Origin: Streptomyces cellostaticus
GTDB taxonomy: Bacteria; Actinomycetota; Actinomycetes; Streptomycetales; Streptomycetaceae
NCBI RefSeq assembly: GCF_001513965.1
Contig: NZ_KQ948032.1
Location: 62,001 to 126,000 of the forward strand
DNA length: 64,000 nt
Reading direction: 5' to 3'
This document shows, one piece after another, positions 40,697-49,279 of this stretch; within the stretch, counting starts at the first letter, position 1; the number at the start of each line of letters is the position of its first letter. The position numbers were made by a program, and so were the translations under genes. The notes under the pieces are model-generated. The model saw only the letters and a list, made by a program, of their open reading frames with translations. It did not search any database and was not told the origin of the DNA.

Positions 40697-42037
40697 ATGA
40701 CCAGTTACGAACCGCCGACCGCACTTCCTCGTGCACTCTTGGAGCGCGAGGACATGAAGGCCGCGATCGTGGCTCACGACTTCGGCACGGTGTTCGCGCT
40801 GGCTCGCCGTGATGCCGGGATCAGTTATTCGAAGATCGCGGCCGAATGCGCCATCAAGCCCGAACGTGTGGGGGCTCTGGCGCGTGGCCACGGCAGTGTG
40901 ACCACCTTCGAGAAGATCACGCGCATTGCCGACGCACTGCGCATCCCTGGGCGCATGTTGGGTCTCGCCCCGCGAGAATGGGAGACCACTTCCCCATTGC
41001 GCCGAGTGCTCCCCGCGCCTGCCCAAGCCACCGCCGCCAACGCAGACGGAGACAACGTGCAGCGCAGGGAGTTCTTCAAAGCAACGGCCCGAGCTGGGCT
41101 CGCCGTTGGCCTGCCCCAAGTCACTCGCCCGCTGACGGGCCGCCGGGTCGGAAGCGACTTCCCCCAGCGGCTACGGGAGCGTACAGCCCGCCTGCGTCGC
41201 CTGGACGACGTCCTGGGAGGCGGGGACACATATCGGGTCTATCTCGGGGAGTACCAGGCCACAAAGACTTTCTTTCGCGGAGCCGCCTACACCGAGGAGA
41301 CGGGCCGGGCTCTGCTCTCCGTACTCGCCGAGCAGGCACAGCAAGCCGGTTGGGCCGCGTTCGACGGCGGCATGCACGATGATGCGACCGGGTTGTACGA
41401 GGAGAGCCGCAAAGCGGCTGTGGACGCCGGAGACGCTGCGCTTGCAGGCAACGCGCTTGCCTTCCTCGCCTACCAGAAGATCAACGGCGACCGTCGGGCC
41501 GGGATACAGACCGCTGCTCAGGCCTGCCAGACCGCAGGACCTGACGCGCCCCCAGGCGTGCGCGCGCTGCTGCACGAGCGGTTGGCGTGGGCGTATGCCG
41601 TCGCCGGACTCGCCGACGAGACGGAACGGGCCCTGGACACCGCAGGCACCGCGCTCGCCGAAACGGGCGATGAGCCGCAACCCGACTGGGCCGCGTGGGT
41701 CGACGAGAACGAGCTGCGGATCATGACTGGTCGGTGTTGGACGGAGCTGCGGCGCCCACTGCGCGCAATCCCCGCCCTGGAGACAGCCCTGACCCAGTAC
41801 GACGACGCCCACGCGCGTGACAAGAGCCTCTACTTGTCATGGCTGGCCGAGTCGTACGTGACTGCGGGGGAGGTGGAGCAGGCAGCCGCCATCACCGGCC
41901 GCGCGCTGGAACTCTGCGCCGGGATCGCCTCCGTACGCCCAAGAGAGCGGCTTGCCCCGGTCCTGGAACGGCTCGGCGAGTACCGAAGCGTCCGGGCCGT
42001 TGCCGACGTCCTTGAGAAGGCCAGGTCCGGGGCCTGA
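40697..42037 (+). CDS. XRE-family regulator with TPR-like domain
   Basis: 446 residues. The N-terminal helix-turn-helix (about 25-90) has FALARRDAGISYSKIAAECAIKPERVGALARG. After an unusual hydrophobic stretch (REFFKATARAGLAVGLP) come helical repeats (about 180-440) of TPR character, such as ALAGNALAFLAYQKINGDRRAG and YLSWLAESYVTAGEVEQA. The family is large in Streptomyces and usually sits beside small proteins like the three here. ATG 40697 follows AGGGA. The TPR part may bind a peptide or a partner protein. It converges on cutA with 10 bases between. Confidence 0.82.
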   Translation: MTSYEPPTALPRALLEREDMKAAIVAHDFGTVFALARRDAGISYSKIAAECAIKPERVGALARGHGSVTTFEKITRIADALRIPGRMLGLAPREWETTSPLRRVLPAPAQATAANADGDNVQRREFFKATARAGLAVGLPQVTRPLTGRRVGSDFPQRLRERTARLRRLDDVLGGGDTYRVYLGEYQATKTFFRGAAYTEETGRALLSVLAEQAQQAGWAAFDGGMHDDATGLYEESRKAAVDAGDAALAGNALAFLAYQKINGDRRAGIQTAAQACQTAGPDAPPGVRALLHERLAWAYAVAGLADETERALDTAGTALAETGDEPQPDWAAWVDENELRIMTGRCWTELRRPLRAIPALETALTQYDDAHARDKSLYLSWLAESYVTAGEVEQAAAITGRALELCAGIASVRPRERLAPVLERLGEYRSVRAVADVLEKARSGA

Positions 42038-42047
42038 CCCTACGGGG

Positions 42048-42380
42048 CTACTCGGAGGCATGCGTCCCGACGACCGAGTCGACCCACCGCAGGCATGCAT
42101 CCGACCCGGCCACGATGGGCACTGCAACCAACTCCGGGTTCTTCCAAGGGTGATGTTCCAAGAGATGCCGCTCCAGTTCGGCATACCGGTCCATCCGGGT
42201 CTTCAGCAGGAGTCGCCACTCCTCACCGGTCCCGAACTCACCCTCGTGCCAGAAGGCCGAGACCACGGGACCGACGATCTGCGCTCCCGCAGCAAGCCGT
42301 CCGGACACCACCGACCGGGCCAGCTCTACGGCCTGCTCATGGGTCTCCGTCGCCGTCGACACCTGCACATAGTCAGCCAT
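42048..42380 (-). CDS. cutA: CutA divalent-cation tolerance protein
   Basis: 110 residues, the usual trimeric ferredoxin-like CutA1. Recognisable pieces are YVQVSTATETHEQAVELARSVV, GPVVSAFWHEGE, EEWRLLLKTRMDRYAELERHL and HHPWKNPELVAVPI. Its biochemical role is still unsettled in the family. It lies inside the accessory patch, ending ten bases from the XRE stop. Confidence 0.9.
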   Translation of the reverse strand: MADYVQVSTATETHEQAVELARSVVSGRLAAGAQIVGPVVSAFWHEGEFGTGEEWRLLLKTRMDRYAELERHLLEHHPWKNPELVAVPIVAGSDACLRWVDSVVGTHASE

Positions 42381-42581
42381 ACCGACGACCCTATCCCCCT
42401 TGTCCCTGGGTCTGTTGCTCTTGCCGAGCACCGGGGCCCTCCAGCGTGGGAGCCGCCTGCCTGCGAGGTGCCCCGCATCTCGGCTGTTCTCTGTTGCGAA
42501 ACTGCGAGCGGTGCCTGAAGCGGACCTCAAGGTCGAGGAGAAGGACATGAGGGCACGCCCGGAGCAACGGGGCCCATAACA

Positions 42582-42833
42582 ATGCCCGACCTGATGGGGA
42601 CGAACGCCGAGAAGGCCGAGGAACAGTTGGAGAAGCTCGGCGTGCCGGAGAGCCGGATCAAGCTGCGGTCGGATGACGGGCACCACGTGGTGGTGCTGGT
42701 GCCATCGAACTGGGACGTGCAAGCCGACGTGGCGCGAGCGTCACCACGGCCACCTGCTCTAGTCATGCCGTACGGCGGCTGCGGCGGATGCCAATGCTCC
42801 GGTACAGGGAGGTTCAAGCGATCACGACATTGA
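42582..42833 (+). pseudogene. PASTA-like fragment
   Basis: An 83-residue frame whose first 45 residues (PDLMGTNAEKAEEQLEKLGV onward, with VPSNWDV) look like one PASTA or PASTA-like unit. The rest is unrelated Cys/Arg-rich sequence. No signal peptide precedes it and the ribosome site is weak. I read it as the remnant of a longer protein; a small cytoplasmic protein cannot be ruled out. Confidence 0.4.
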
Positions 42834-42960
42834 AGGCTGGGAAGATCTTCGGCTGCACGTCGGCGATTCCGAGTTCTCGCAGGATCGAACCGATGATCTC
42901 GCCGAACTGGTTGAACGACTCCTCCGAGCCCCAGAGGTCCGCCACAAACCAACCGGTCGT
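42814..42960 (-). pseudogene. C-terminal fragment of a small monooxygenase-fold protein
   Basis: About 48 codons ending in a stop encode GWFVADLWGSEESFNQFGE and FPAFNVVIA, the C-terminal half of a roughly 95-residue family with the pattern V-A-D-x-W-x-S-x-E-x-F-x-x-F-G. The N-terminal half is missing; the frame runs upstream into unrelated sequence. It overlaps the end of the PASTA-like fragment on the other strand. Confidence 0.45.
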
Positions 42961-42995
42961 GGGGCGCAGCCGGGCTCGCGCACGCGGCCCGCAAG

Positions 42996-43370
42996 GTGTA
43001 CCGGCGTCGCGGCCGGGTTTCCCACAGGCTGTGGACGAACCTCGCCCCCGCACGCCTGGAGTGGACGGCGTACGTGCTGCGGATCAGCCGCCGGAAGGAT
43101 GACCTGCTGGGCGAGTACTTGGATGTGCAGCGGCTGTGGGGGGGGGCGGGCGGTTCGGCCTCGGGAACGGGTCGCCGCAGATCGCGCTCGGCAGCTCCGG
43201 CCTCTTCGAGTCCAAGCCCCGCTTCCCGCTGCTACTGCCGCCGGCCCGGGCCCTGGTCCGCACGGCGAGAGCCCGGCCCTGGCACGCGACCGCGATGGTC
43301 GCCGCCCTGGCCGAGCTCAGCTATGCCTACGACGCGTACCTGGTCGTGATCGCGCACGCGCCTCTGCAGA
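42996..43370 (+). pseudogene. Frameshifted gene remnant at a G tract
   Basis: One frame reads APARLEWTAYVLRISRRKDD and then LLGEYLDVQRLWG. After a run of nine G (43138-43146) another frame continues FGLGNGSPQIALGSSGLFE, then VRTARARPWHATAMVAALAE and LSYAYDAYLVVIAHAPL. Joining them needs a one-base change in the G run, so either the gene is broken or the run is misread. The product is not recognised. R1 and R2 lie inside it. Confidence 0.35.
43017..43279. repeat. Duplicated blocks R1 and R2, right copy
   Basis: R1 at 43017-43037 and R2 at 43259-43279 match the left copy exactly over 21 bases each. They flank the accessory patch and lie within the frameshifted remnant. Confidence 0.8.
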
Positions 43371-43381
43371 TCCTGCCGGGG

Positions 43382-43909
43382 CTACTCCTCGTCGTCGCCC
43401 GGCTCCGCCCCGTCGACCTCCTGCTCAAGGCCGAGCTGCTCCACCAGCCACCGGTCGAACTCGATCGCGGCCCGCACCCAGCTGACCGTGGAGGAGACGA
43501 AGTGGTTGATGTCGACACCGGTGCCGATCAGCATCTGGGCCTCGCCGATGAGGCGGACGGTGCCGTCGTCGTGGGTGTGGGTGTACACCTTGGGCCACAG
43601 GGTGCGGCGGTTCCAGTCGTCGATGGACTCCAGCAGCTGCGGCTTCTCGTCGATCTGGTGGGGGCGGTCGTAGAAGGTCCGCACCGAGAAGACCGTCTGA
43701 TCGGCCTCCCCGCGGAACATGAAGTACGTGCGGAACTGCTCCCACGGCGCCGCGAGGTCACCCTCCTCGTCGACGACGTACTTCAGCTCCATCTGGTCGA
43801 GGAGCTGCTTCACGAGGTCCTGATCCGGGACGACGGGGCCGGCCGGTCCCTGGTGCTCGGGCTCGGGCTGGCCCCCGAAGTTCGGAATCGAGGACGGGTC
43901 GATGCTCAC
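43382..43909 (-). CDS. YbjN-domain protein
   Basis: 175 residues. After a Pro/Gly-rich start comes a YbjN fold: LVKQLLDQMELKYVVDEEGDL, then FRTYFMFRGE, VFSVRTFYDRP, WNRRTLWPKVYTHTHDDG and VSSTVSWVRAAIEFDRWL. It resembles type III secretion chaperones in fold, but the role in actinobacteria is unknown. GTG 43909 has AAGGGA eight bases upstream. The acidic C-terminus ends at the edge of the accessory patch. Confidence 0.85.
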   Translation of the reverse strand: MSIDPSSIPNFGGQPEPEHQGPAGPVVPDQDLVKQLLDQMELKYVVDEEGDLAAPWEQFRTYFMFRGEADQTVFSVRTFYDRPHQIDEKPQLLESIDDWNRRTLWPKVYTHTHDDGTVRLIGEAQMLIGTGVDINHFVSSTVSWVRAAIEFDRWLVEQLGLEQEVDGAEPGDDEE

Positions 43910-44056
43910 CGTGATTTTCCCTTCGTACGGTTGCCGCCATCCTCCCCCATGCGGGGAGGGGGGTGGCAAGCCAGGCGGGCCTGTCGGGCGCGGGCTCGCA
44001 CGATCCGGTCACAGTGGCGTGACCGTGCCATGACCAGTGGACGGAATGATCGCGGC

Positions 44057-44197
44057 ATGAGCATGAGGAGAGAGGTGCGGTGGCTGTTGTGGGGGCTGTG
44101 GCTGGCGTGTCTGGTGTTCGCCGTGTGGTTCATCGTGGTGGCGGTCATGTTCGCCGTCCGGGACATGCCCTTCGACTGCTGGATGGAGAGCTGCTGA
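44057..44197 (+). CDS. 46-residue single-span membrane protein
   Basis: MSMRREVRW, a span from LLWGLWLACLVFAVWFIVVA to MFAV, and a short outer tail with two Cys (FDCWMESC). A terminator begins on its stop codon. No good ribosome site is visible, so it may be leaderless. It is convergent with clpB. Function unknown. Confidence 0.55.
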   Translation: MSMRREVRWLLWGLWLACLVFAVWFIVVAVMFAVRDMPFDCWMESC

Positions 44198-44231
44198 CCG
44201 CCCGCCGGCCGGTGACGTCCGGTGGGCGGTC
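44196..44231. terminator. Bidirectional terminator between the 46-residue gene and clpB
   Basis: GACCGCCCGCCGG pairs with CCGGTGGGCGGTC, 13 pairs with one G-U. It starts in the stop codon of the plus-strand gene and ends 12 bases from the clpB stop. Confidence 0.75.
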
Positions 44232-44242
44232 GGCCGTACCGC

Positions 44243-46840
44243 TTACAGCGTCTTCCCGGTCGCCGGTCCCACGATCAGGCCCTCGCCGAAGCGGTCCACG
44301 CGGACCGTGTCGCCGTCCTTGATCTCGCCGGAGAGGATCTCCTTGGCGAGGCGGTCGCCGATGGCGGTCTGCACGAGGCGGCGCAGCGGGCGAGCGCCGT
44401 ACGCCGGGTCCAGGCCCTCCTCGGCGAGCCAGGCCAGCGCCTCGGGCGTGATGTCCAGCGTGAGCCGGCGCTCGGCCAGCCGCCTGGCCAGGCGCTCGAG
44501 CTGGAGCTGTGCGATCCGCTCCAGCTCGGGCTTGGTCAGCGCCGAGAAGACCACCAGGTCGTCCAGCCGGTTGAGGAACTCGGGCTTGAAGGAGGCCCGG
44601 ACCACCTCCAGCACCTGCTCCTTCTTCTCCGCCTCGCTGGTGACCGGGTCGACCAGGAACTGGCTGCCCAGGTTGGAGGTGAGCACCAGGATGGCGTTGC
44701 GGAAGTCGACCGTGCGGCCCTGGCCGTCCGTCAGGCGGCCGTCGTCCAGCACCTGGAGGAGGATGTCGAAGACCTCGGGGTGGGCCTTCTCGACCTCGTC
44801 CAGGAGTACGACGCTGTAGGGCTTGCGGCGCACGGCCTCGGTCAGCTGGCCACCCTCCTCGTAGCCGACGTAGCCGGGAGGCGCGCCGACCAGCCGGGCC
44901 ACGCTGTGCTTCTCGCTGTACTCCGACATGTCGATGCGGACCATGGCCCGCTCGTCGTCGAAGAGGAAGTCGGCCAGCGCCTTGGCGAGTTCGGTCTTGC
45001 CGACACCGGTCGGGCCGAGGAAGAGGAAGGACCCGGTGGGCCGGTCGGGGTCGGCGATACCGGCGCGCGAGCGTCGTACGGCATCGCTCACCGCCCGTAC
45101 GGCCTCGCTCTGGCCGATGAGCCGCTTGCCCAGCTCGTCCTCCATGCGCAGCAGCTTCTGCGTCTCGCCCTCCATGAGGCGCCCGGCGGGGATGCCGGTC
45201 CAGGCGGCGACGACGTCGGCGATGTCGTCGGAGCCGACCTCGTCCTTGACCATGGTGTCCCTGGCGACCTCCTCCTCGGCCTCGGAGGCGGCCTCCAACT
45301 CCTTCTCCAGCTGCGGGATCTCGCCGTACAGCAGCTTGGCCGCGGTGTCGAAGTCGCCGTCGCGCTGGGCGCGTTCGGCCTGGCCGCGCAGCTCGTCCAG
45401 CTTCTCCTTCAGCTCGCCGACCCGGTTGAGGGACTGCTTCTCCTTCTCCCAGCGGGCGGTCAGGCCGCGCAGCTCCTCCTCCTTGTCGGCGAGGTCGCGG
45501 CGCAGCTTCTCCAGGCGTTCGAGGGAGGCCGGGTCGGTCTCCTTGGCGATCGCCAGCTCCTCCATCTTCAACCGGTCGACGGAGCGCTGGAGTTCGTCGA
45601 TCTCGACCGGGGACGAGTCGATCTCCATGCGCAGGCGGGACGCCGCCTCGTCGACCAGGTCGATGGCCTTGTCGGGCAGGAAGCGGGAGGTGATGTAGCG
45701 GTCGGAGAGGGTGGCGGCCGCGACCAGTGCGCTGTCGGCGATCTGGACCTTGTGGTGGGCCTCGTAACGGCCCTTGAGGCCGCGCAGGATGGCGATGGTG
45801 TCCTCGACCGTCGGCTCGGCGACCAGCACCTGCTGGAAGCGCCGCTCCAGGGCGGGGTCCTTCTCGATCCGCTCCCGGTACTCGTCCAGCGTGGTCGCGC
45901 CGACCATGCGCAGCTCGCCGCGGGCCAGCATCGGCTTGAGCATGTTGCCCGCGTCCATGGCGGAGTCCCCGCCCGCACCGGCGCCCACCACGGTGTGCAA
46001 CTCGTCGATGAACGTGATGATCTGCCCGTCGGAGCCCTTGATCTCGGCGAGCACGGCCTTCAGCCGCTCCTCGAACTCACCGCGGTACTTGGCCCCGGCC
46101 ACCATCGCGCCGAGGTCGAGGGAGACCAGCCGCTTGTCCTTCAGGGACTCCGGCACGTCCCCCTTCACGATCCGCTGGGCGAGCCCCTCGACCACGGCGG
46201 TCTTGCCGACGCCCGGCTCACCGATGAGGACCGGGTTGTTCTTCGTACGGCGGGACAACACCTGGACGACGCGCCGGATCTCCTGGTCCCGCCCGATGAC
46301 GGGGTCGAGCCGGCCCTCGCGGGCGGCGGCGGTGAAGTCGGTGCCGAACTTCTCCAGGGCCTTGTACTGGCCCTCGGGGTCGGCAGTGGTCACGCGGCGT
46401 CCTCCCCTGGCCTTCCGGAAGGCCTCCTCGAGCTTCTTCGCGTCGGCGCCCTGCTTCTGGAGCACCTCTGCGGCCGCGCCGCCCTTCGCGGCGATGCCGA
46501 TGAGCAGGTGCTCGGTGGACAGGTACTCGTCGCCGAGTGCCTTCGCCCGCTCGCCGGCGTCGGCGATGACGGCGAGCAGCTCGCGGCTCGGCTGCGGGGG
46601 CGCGACGGTGGAGCCGGTCACGCTGGGCAGCCCGGCCAGCACCCGCTCGGCGCCCGATCGTACGGCAGCCTGGTCGGCCTCGACGGCGGCGAGCAGGTCG
46701 GTGATGTTCTCGTTCTCCTGCCCGGCGAGCAGCGCGAGCAGCAGGTGAGCTGGCGTGAGGTCGGGGTGCCCCCCGGTCACGGCCCGGTTGCTGGCCGCGT
46801 TGATCGCGTCCCGGCTCCTGTTGGTCAGCTCGGCGTCCAC
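44243..46840 (-). CDS. clpB: ClpB disaggregase (Hsp100)
   Basis: 865 residues. Two N-terminal Clp repeats (about 1-145), the first AAA+ domain with Walker A GEPGVGKT, the long M-domain coiled coil (about 410-530), and the second AAA+ domain with GPTGVGKT and [20 protein letters not shown]. It unfolds aggregates together with DnaK-DnaJ-GrpE. The true start is GTG 46840 with GAGGAGGAGAA upstream; the open frame further up is promoter DNA. An HspR-type inverted repeat lies 100 bases upstream, so heat induction through HspR is expected. Confidence 0.97.
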   Translation of the reverse strand: MDAELTNRSRDAINAASNRAVTGGHPDLTPAHLLLALLAGQENENITDLLAAVEADQAAVRSGAERVLAGLPSVTGSTVAPPQPSRELLAVIADAGERAKALGDEYLSTEHLLIGIAAKGGAAAEVLQKQGADAKKLEEAFRKARGGRRVTTADPEGQYKALEKFGTDFTAAAREGRLDPVIGRDQEIRRVVQVLSRRTKNNPVLIGEPGVGKTAVVEGLAQRIVKGDVPESLKDKRLVSLDLGAMVAGAKYRGEFEERLKAVLAEIKGSDGQIITFIDELHTVVGAGAGGDSAMDAGNMLKPMLARGELRMVGATTLDEYRERIEKDPALERRFQQVLVAEPTVEDTIAILRGLKGRYEAHHKVQIADSALVAAATLSDRYITSRFLPDKAIDLVDEAASRLRMEIDSSPVEIDELQRSVDRLKMEELAIAKETDPASLERLEKLRRDLADKEEELRGLTARWEKEKQSLNRVGELKEKLDELRGQAERAQRDGDFDTAAKLLYGEIPQLEKELEAASEAEEEVARDTMVKDEVGSDDIADVVAAWTGIPAGRLMEGETQKLLRMEDELGKRLIGQSEAVRAVSDAVRRSRAGIADPDRPTGSFLFLGPTGVGKTELAKALADFLFDDERAMVRIDMSEYSEKHSVARLVGAPPGYVGYEEGGQLTEAVRRKPYSVVLLDEVEKAHPEVFDILLQVLDDGRLTDGQGRTVDFRNAILVLTSNLGSQFLVDPVTSEAEKKEQVLEVVRASFKPEFLNRLDDLVVFSALTKPELERIAQLQLERLARRLAERRLTLDITPEALAWLAEEGLDPAYGARPLRRLVQTAIGDRLAKEILSGEIKDGDTVRVDRFGEGLIVGPATGKTL

Positions 46841-46940
46841 GTGTCCGTTCTCCTCCTCGGCGTCGGCTCGTCGGCCGTGTCTCTCGCATGTCTCGCACTG
46901 CTGACTCGACACACTGCTGACTTGACCAACGTACACAAAG

Positions 46941-46960
46941 TTGAGTCTATTCCACTCAAG
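46941..46960. promoter_or_regulatory. HAIR element (HspR operator) at clpB
   Basis: On the plus strand TTGAGT-N7-ACTCAAG; on the minus strand CTTGAGT-GGAATAG-ACTCAA. This matches the HspR-associated inverted repeat CTTGAGT-N7-ACTCAAG. It lies between clpB (100 bases) and the divergent PPOX gene (37 bases), so HspR could control both. Confidence 0.9.
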
Positions 46961-46997
46961 GCTGGCCTCGCAGGATTCTGCGGCTAGGTTTCGACCC

Positions 46998-47420
46998 ATG
47001 ACTCCCATGACCGCGTACTCCGTGGACCCGGCCGCCCCGGACGAGCCCTACCTCGCCTTCTGGCGGGAGCGGCATCTGTGCACGCTGACGACCCTGCGCC
47101 CCGACGGCAGCCCGCATGTGGTGCCGGTCGGGGTGACCTACGACCCCGAGGCGGGGCTGGCGAGGGTGATCACCAACAGGACGAGCGCGAAGGTGTCCCA
47201 CGTCCTTGCGGCCGGGCCCGGGGGCGCTCGGGTCGCGGTGTGCCAGGTGGACGGCCGGCGCTGGGCCACGCTGGAGGGCCGGGCGCGGGTGCGCACCGAG
47301 CCGGAGCGGGTGGCGGAGGCGGAGCGGCGGTACGCCGAGCGGTACCACCGGGAACCCGCGGAGAACCCCTCGCGCGTGGTGATCGAGATCGCACTGGAGC
47401 GGGCGCTCGGAAAGGGCTGA
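46998..47420 (+). CDS. PPOX-family flavin/F420-dependent protein
   Basis: 140 residues of the split-barrel fold: [28 protein letters not shown] at the start, [14 protein letters not shown] in the middle and [10 protein letters not shown], all typical of small F420- or FMN-binding reductases. Substrate unknown. The ATG lies 37 bases past the HspR site, so heat-shock control is possible. Its terminator is shared with the Rieske-like gene. Confidence 0.82.
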   Translation: MTPMTAYSVDPAAPDEPYLAFWRERHLCTLTTLRPDGSPHVVPVGVTYDPEAGLARVITNRTSAKVSHVLAAGPGGARVAVCQVDGRRWATLEGRARVRTEPERVAEAERRYAERYHREPAENPSRVVIEIALERALGKG

Positions 47421-47491
47421 AGCGGGGCGGTCAACCGGCTGGTTTCAGCCACGTGAGAGCGCTCCCATAACCCGAAATGTCGGCACAAACT

Positions 47492-47532
47492 GCAGCGGCG
47501 TCACCGTGTTCAGGTCACGGTGACGCCGCTGC
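47492..47532. terminator. Bidirectional terminator
   Basis: A perfect 17-pair stem (GCAGCGGCGTCACCGTG and complement) around a seven-base loop. It lies between the convergent PPOX and Rieske-like genes. A run of seven T follows at about 47553, with a weaker hairpin around it. Confidence 0.9.
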
Positions 47533-47576
47533 GGGGGGAAGCACCTGAGCGATTTTTTTACGACGGGGGAATCGCG

Positions 47577-47912
47577 TCAGGCACTGCGGGGGGTGGCCGA
47601 GATGGTCCTCACGTCCGGGATCTCCGGCTCCGCAAGCCGGTGGTCCCTTTGGTCCAGATTCACAAAGATCATGCCGTACCGGATGGCACACCGCACCGGC
47701 TGTGGCGCCCCGCGGGGCTTGCGCAGGCACCGGTACGCGCGCACGTCCTCGTCGTCGTCCCGGGTGACGACGACCGGCTCGCCGAACACGGTCACCATCA
47801 ACGAGTCACCGCTGTGGGGGATGGCGGTGACCAGGTCGATGAAGTGCCAGCCCGAGCGGTAGGCAGTGGCCATTTCGCGTCGGAAGGAGCGGTCGTCCGG
47901 AGGTGTCGTCAT
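47577..47912 (-). CDS. Rieske-like protein lacking cluster ligands
   Basis: 111 residues. GWHFIDLVTAIPHSGDSLMV, then VFGEPVVVTRDDDEDVRAYR and GMIFVNLD, are read as the scaffold of a Rieske domain from ring-hydroxylating oxygenases. The ligand motifs C-x-H and C-x2-H are gone: one Cys is followed by Leu-Arg (CLRKPRGA) and the second site is RCAIRYG. It cannot hold a normal 2Fe-2S cluster. It begins one base after the stop of the peptide gene, so the two are coupled. Its role may be binding rather than redox. Confidence 0.6.
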   Translation of the reverse strand: MTTPPDDRSFRREMATAYRSGWHFIDLVTAIPHSGDSLMVTVFGEPVVVTRDDDEDVRAYRCLRKPRGAPQPVRCAIRYGMIFVNLDQRDHRLAEPEIPDVRTISATPRSA

Positions 47913-47913
47913 G

Positions 47914-48105
47914 TCAGGACCAGACACTGTCGCCGGGGGTGGCCACGACGTCGTGGTCAGCAGGCGCGCCGGCCCTCACCACTGACCACGTGCTGTCCTG
48001 CGCCCGCGCGTCGTCCTTCGCAGTGGAGAGGCCATTCAGCGTGCCGAAGGCCACAACGGCTGAGAAGGCGGCGACAAGCACCGAGCGAAGCATTCTCTTA
48101 CACAT
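47914..48105 (-). CDS. Small exported peptide with DSTWS/DSVWS motifs
   Basis: 63 residues. KRMLRSVLVAAFSAVVAFGT is a short signal peptide. After a charged stretch (KDDARAQ) the product has DSTWS and, 20 residues later, ends with DSVWS. Two near-copies of Asp-Ser-x-Trp-Ser in so small a product suggest a processed peptide or a signal. I chose ATG 48105, preceded by GAGGA; ATG 48093 and GTG 48123 are alternatives. The gene is the first of a coupled pair with the Rieske-like gene and is divergent from the LuxR-type cluster. Confidence 0.62.
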   Translation of the reverse strand: MCKRMLRSVLVAAFSAVVAFGTLNGLSTAKDDARAQDSTWSVVRAGAPADHDVVATPGDSVWS

Positions 48106-48236
48106 AGTCGGCTTCGTCCTCACTTGAAGGTCCCCTCTTCCCCCGTCGAATAAGACGATGGCTCATTCAGGCACGTCATGACCACACAATCAGTGCATCA
48201 TGTTCCTGCATGTTCAGGACCCTGGGGGGTGGAGAT
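48106..48236. promoter_or_regulatory. Divergent promoter region, peptide gene and LuxR-type cluster
   Basis: 131 bases, more AT-rich than the surroundings. The sequence CATGTTC occurs twice 11 bases apart (48199 and 48210), a possible regulator site. No clear promoter hexamers are assigned. Confidence 0.4.
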
Positions 48237-49220
48237 TTGACAATAAATCCGACAGAAGCGACACATCCCCACGCCGTCACTGAACTGTGCGAGGAGGGAA
48301 GGCTTCTCTACGCCAACGCACTTCGCTCCGGGCGTGTCGCCCGCGCGGACGTGGAGGCCGCTCCCTGCCTGATGGAGTTCGCCCTCCTGCACCCCGATCC
48401 GGACGACGCGAACTGGCTCCGCCCCGTTCCCCCCTCGGTGGCCCTGGCCCAGCGGCTCAATCCGCTCGAACGCGAAATCTCCGAGCGCAGGCGCATCTCC
48501 CTGGAGATCGCCGACATCTTCGAACCCTTCCTGTCTCTTTCCCCGCAGGGCGCCGCCCCCACCCACGCGATCACCGTGCTGGAGGGCCTCGACCGGATCA
48601 ACGCGGCCCTGGACCTGGCCACGGACCAGTGCCGGAACGAGATGCTGACCGTCCAGCCCAGCGCCCGGCACCCCGAACGCAGGGTCATCGAAGGCCTGGA
48701 ACGCGACAAGACCCTGATCGAGCGTGGCGTCCGGATCCGGACCCTCTACCAGCACACCGCCCGGTACAGCCCCGAACGGCTCGCCTACGTGGATCAGTTC
48801 GCCAACGGCAAGGCGGAGTACCGCACCATCGACGAACTGGTCGAGCGTCTCATCATCTGCGACGAGACCGTCGCCTTCATCCCGATACGGGACGACCGGC
48901 AGGTCGCCCTGGAACTGCGTCACCCCGGGCTCGTCAGCTACCTGATCAAGGTCTTCGAGTTCATGTGGAGCCGCGCGGTCCCGCTGAGCGCCGGCAGCCC
49001 CTACGAGACCGCCCCCGACGGCATCACGGACATCCAGCACTCCATCGCCAAGCTCCTGGTGGAGGGCCACGTGGACGAGGCCATCGCCCGCCGTCTGGGC
49101 ATGAACGTCCGCACCTGCCGGGCCCACATCGCCAAGCTCGCCCAGGCTCTCGGCAGCGGCAGCCGGGCCCAGCTCGGATTTCTCATAGCCAAGTCCGGAA
49201 TCCTGAAGCAGGAGCCCTGA
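48237..49220 (+). CDS. LuxR-type regulator, paralog 1
   Basis: 327 residues. An N-terminal segment (ELCEEGRLLYANALRSGRV) is followed by a middle sensor domain with LDRINAALDLATDQCRNEMLTVQP and RGVRIRTLYQHTARYSPERL, similar in layout to TrmB/phospholipase D-like effector domains. A LuxR helix-turn-helix ends the protein (HSIAKLLVEGHVDEAIARRLGMNVRTCRAHIA). There is no receiver or ATPase domain. The likely start is TTG 48237, with GGGGGGTGG upstream; ATG 48210 lacks a ribosome site. It is the first of three tandem paralogs. Confidence 0.8.
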   Translation: MTINPTEATHPHAVTELCEEGRLLYANALRSGRVARADVEAAPCLMEFALLHPDPDDANWLRPVPPSVALAQRLNPLEREISERRRISLEIADIFEPFLSLSPQGAAPTHAITVLEGLDRINAALDLATDQCRNEMLTVQPSARHPERRVIEGLERDKTLIERGVRIRTLYQHTARYSPERLAYVDQFANGKAEYRTIDELVERLIICDETVAFIPIRDDRQVALELRHPGLVSYLIKVFEFMWSRAVPLSAGSPYETAPDGITDIQHSIAKLLVEGHVDEAIARRLGMNVRTCRAHIAKLAQALGSGSRAQLGFLIAKSGILKQEP

Positions 49221-49279
49221 ATCGCAGGGGGAGAGCCACCGTGACTGCACGAGCAGGCGGAGGAGGAGGTGGCGGCCAA

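Noticed and set aside
42048-42722. Longer cutA with about 114 extra N-terminal residues
   Set aside because: CutA proteins are about 110 residues and the fold begins at ATG 42380; the upstream part has no family-like sequence.
39203-43381. Integrated plasmid or prophage
   Set aside because: No integrase, replication, transfer or structural phage gene and no tRNA attachment site is visible.
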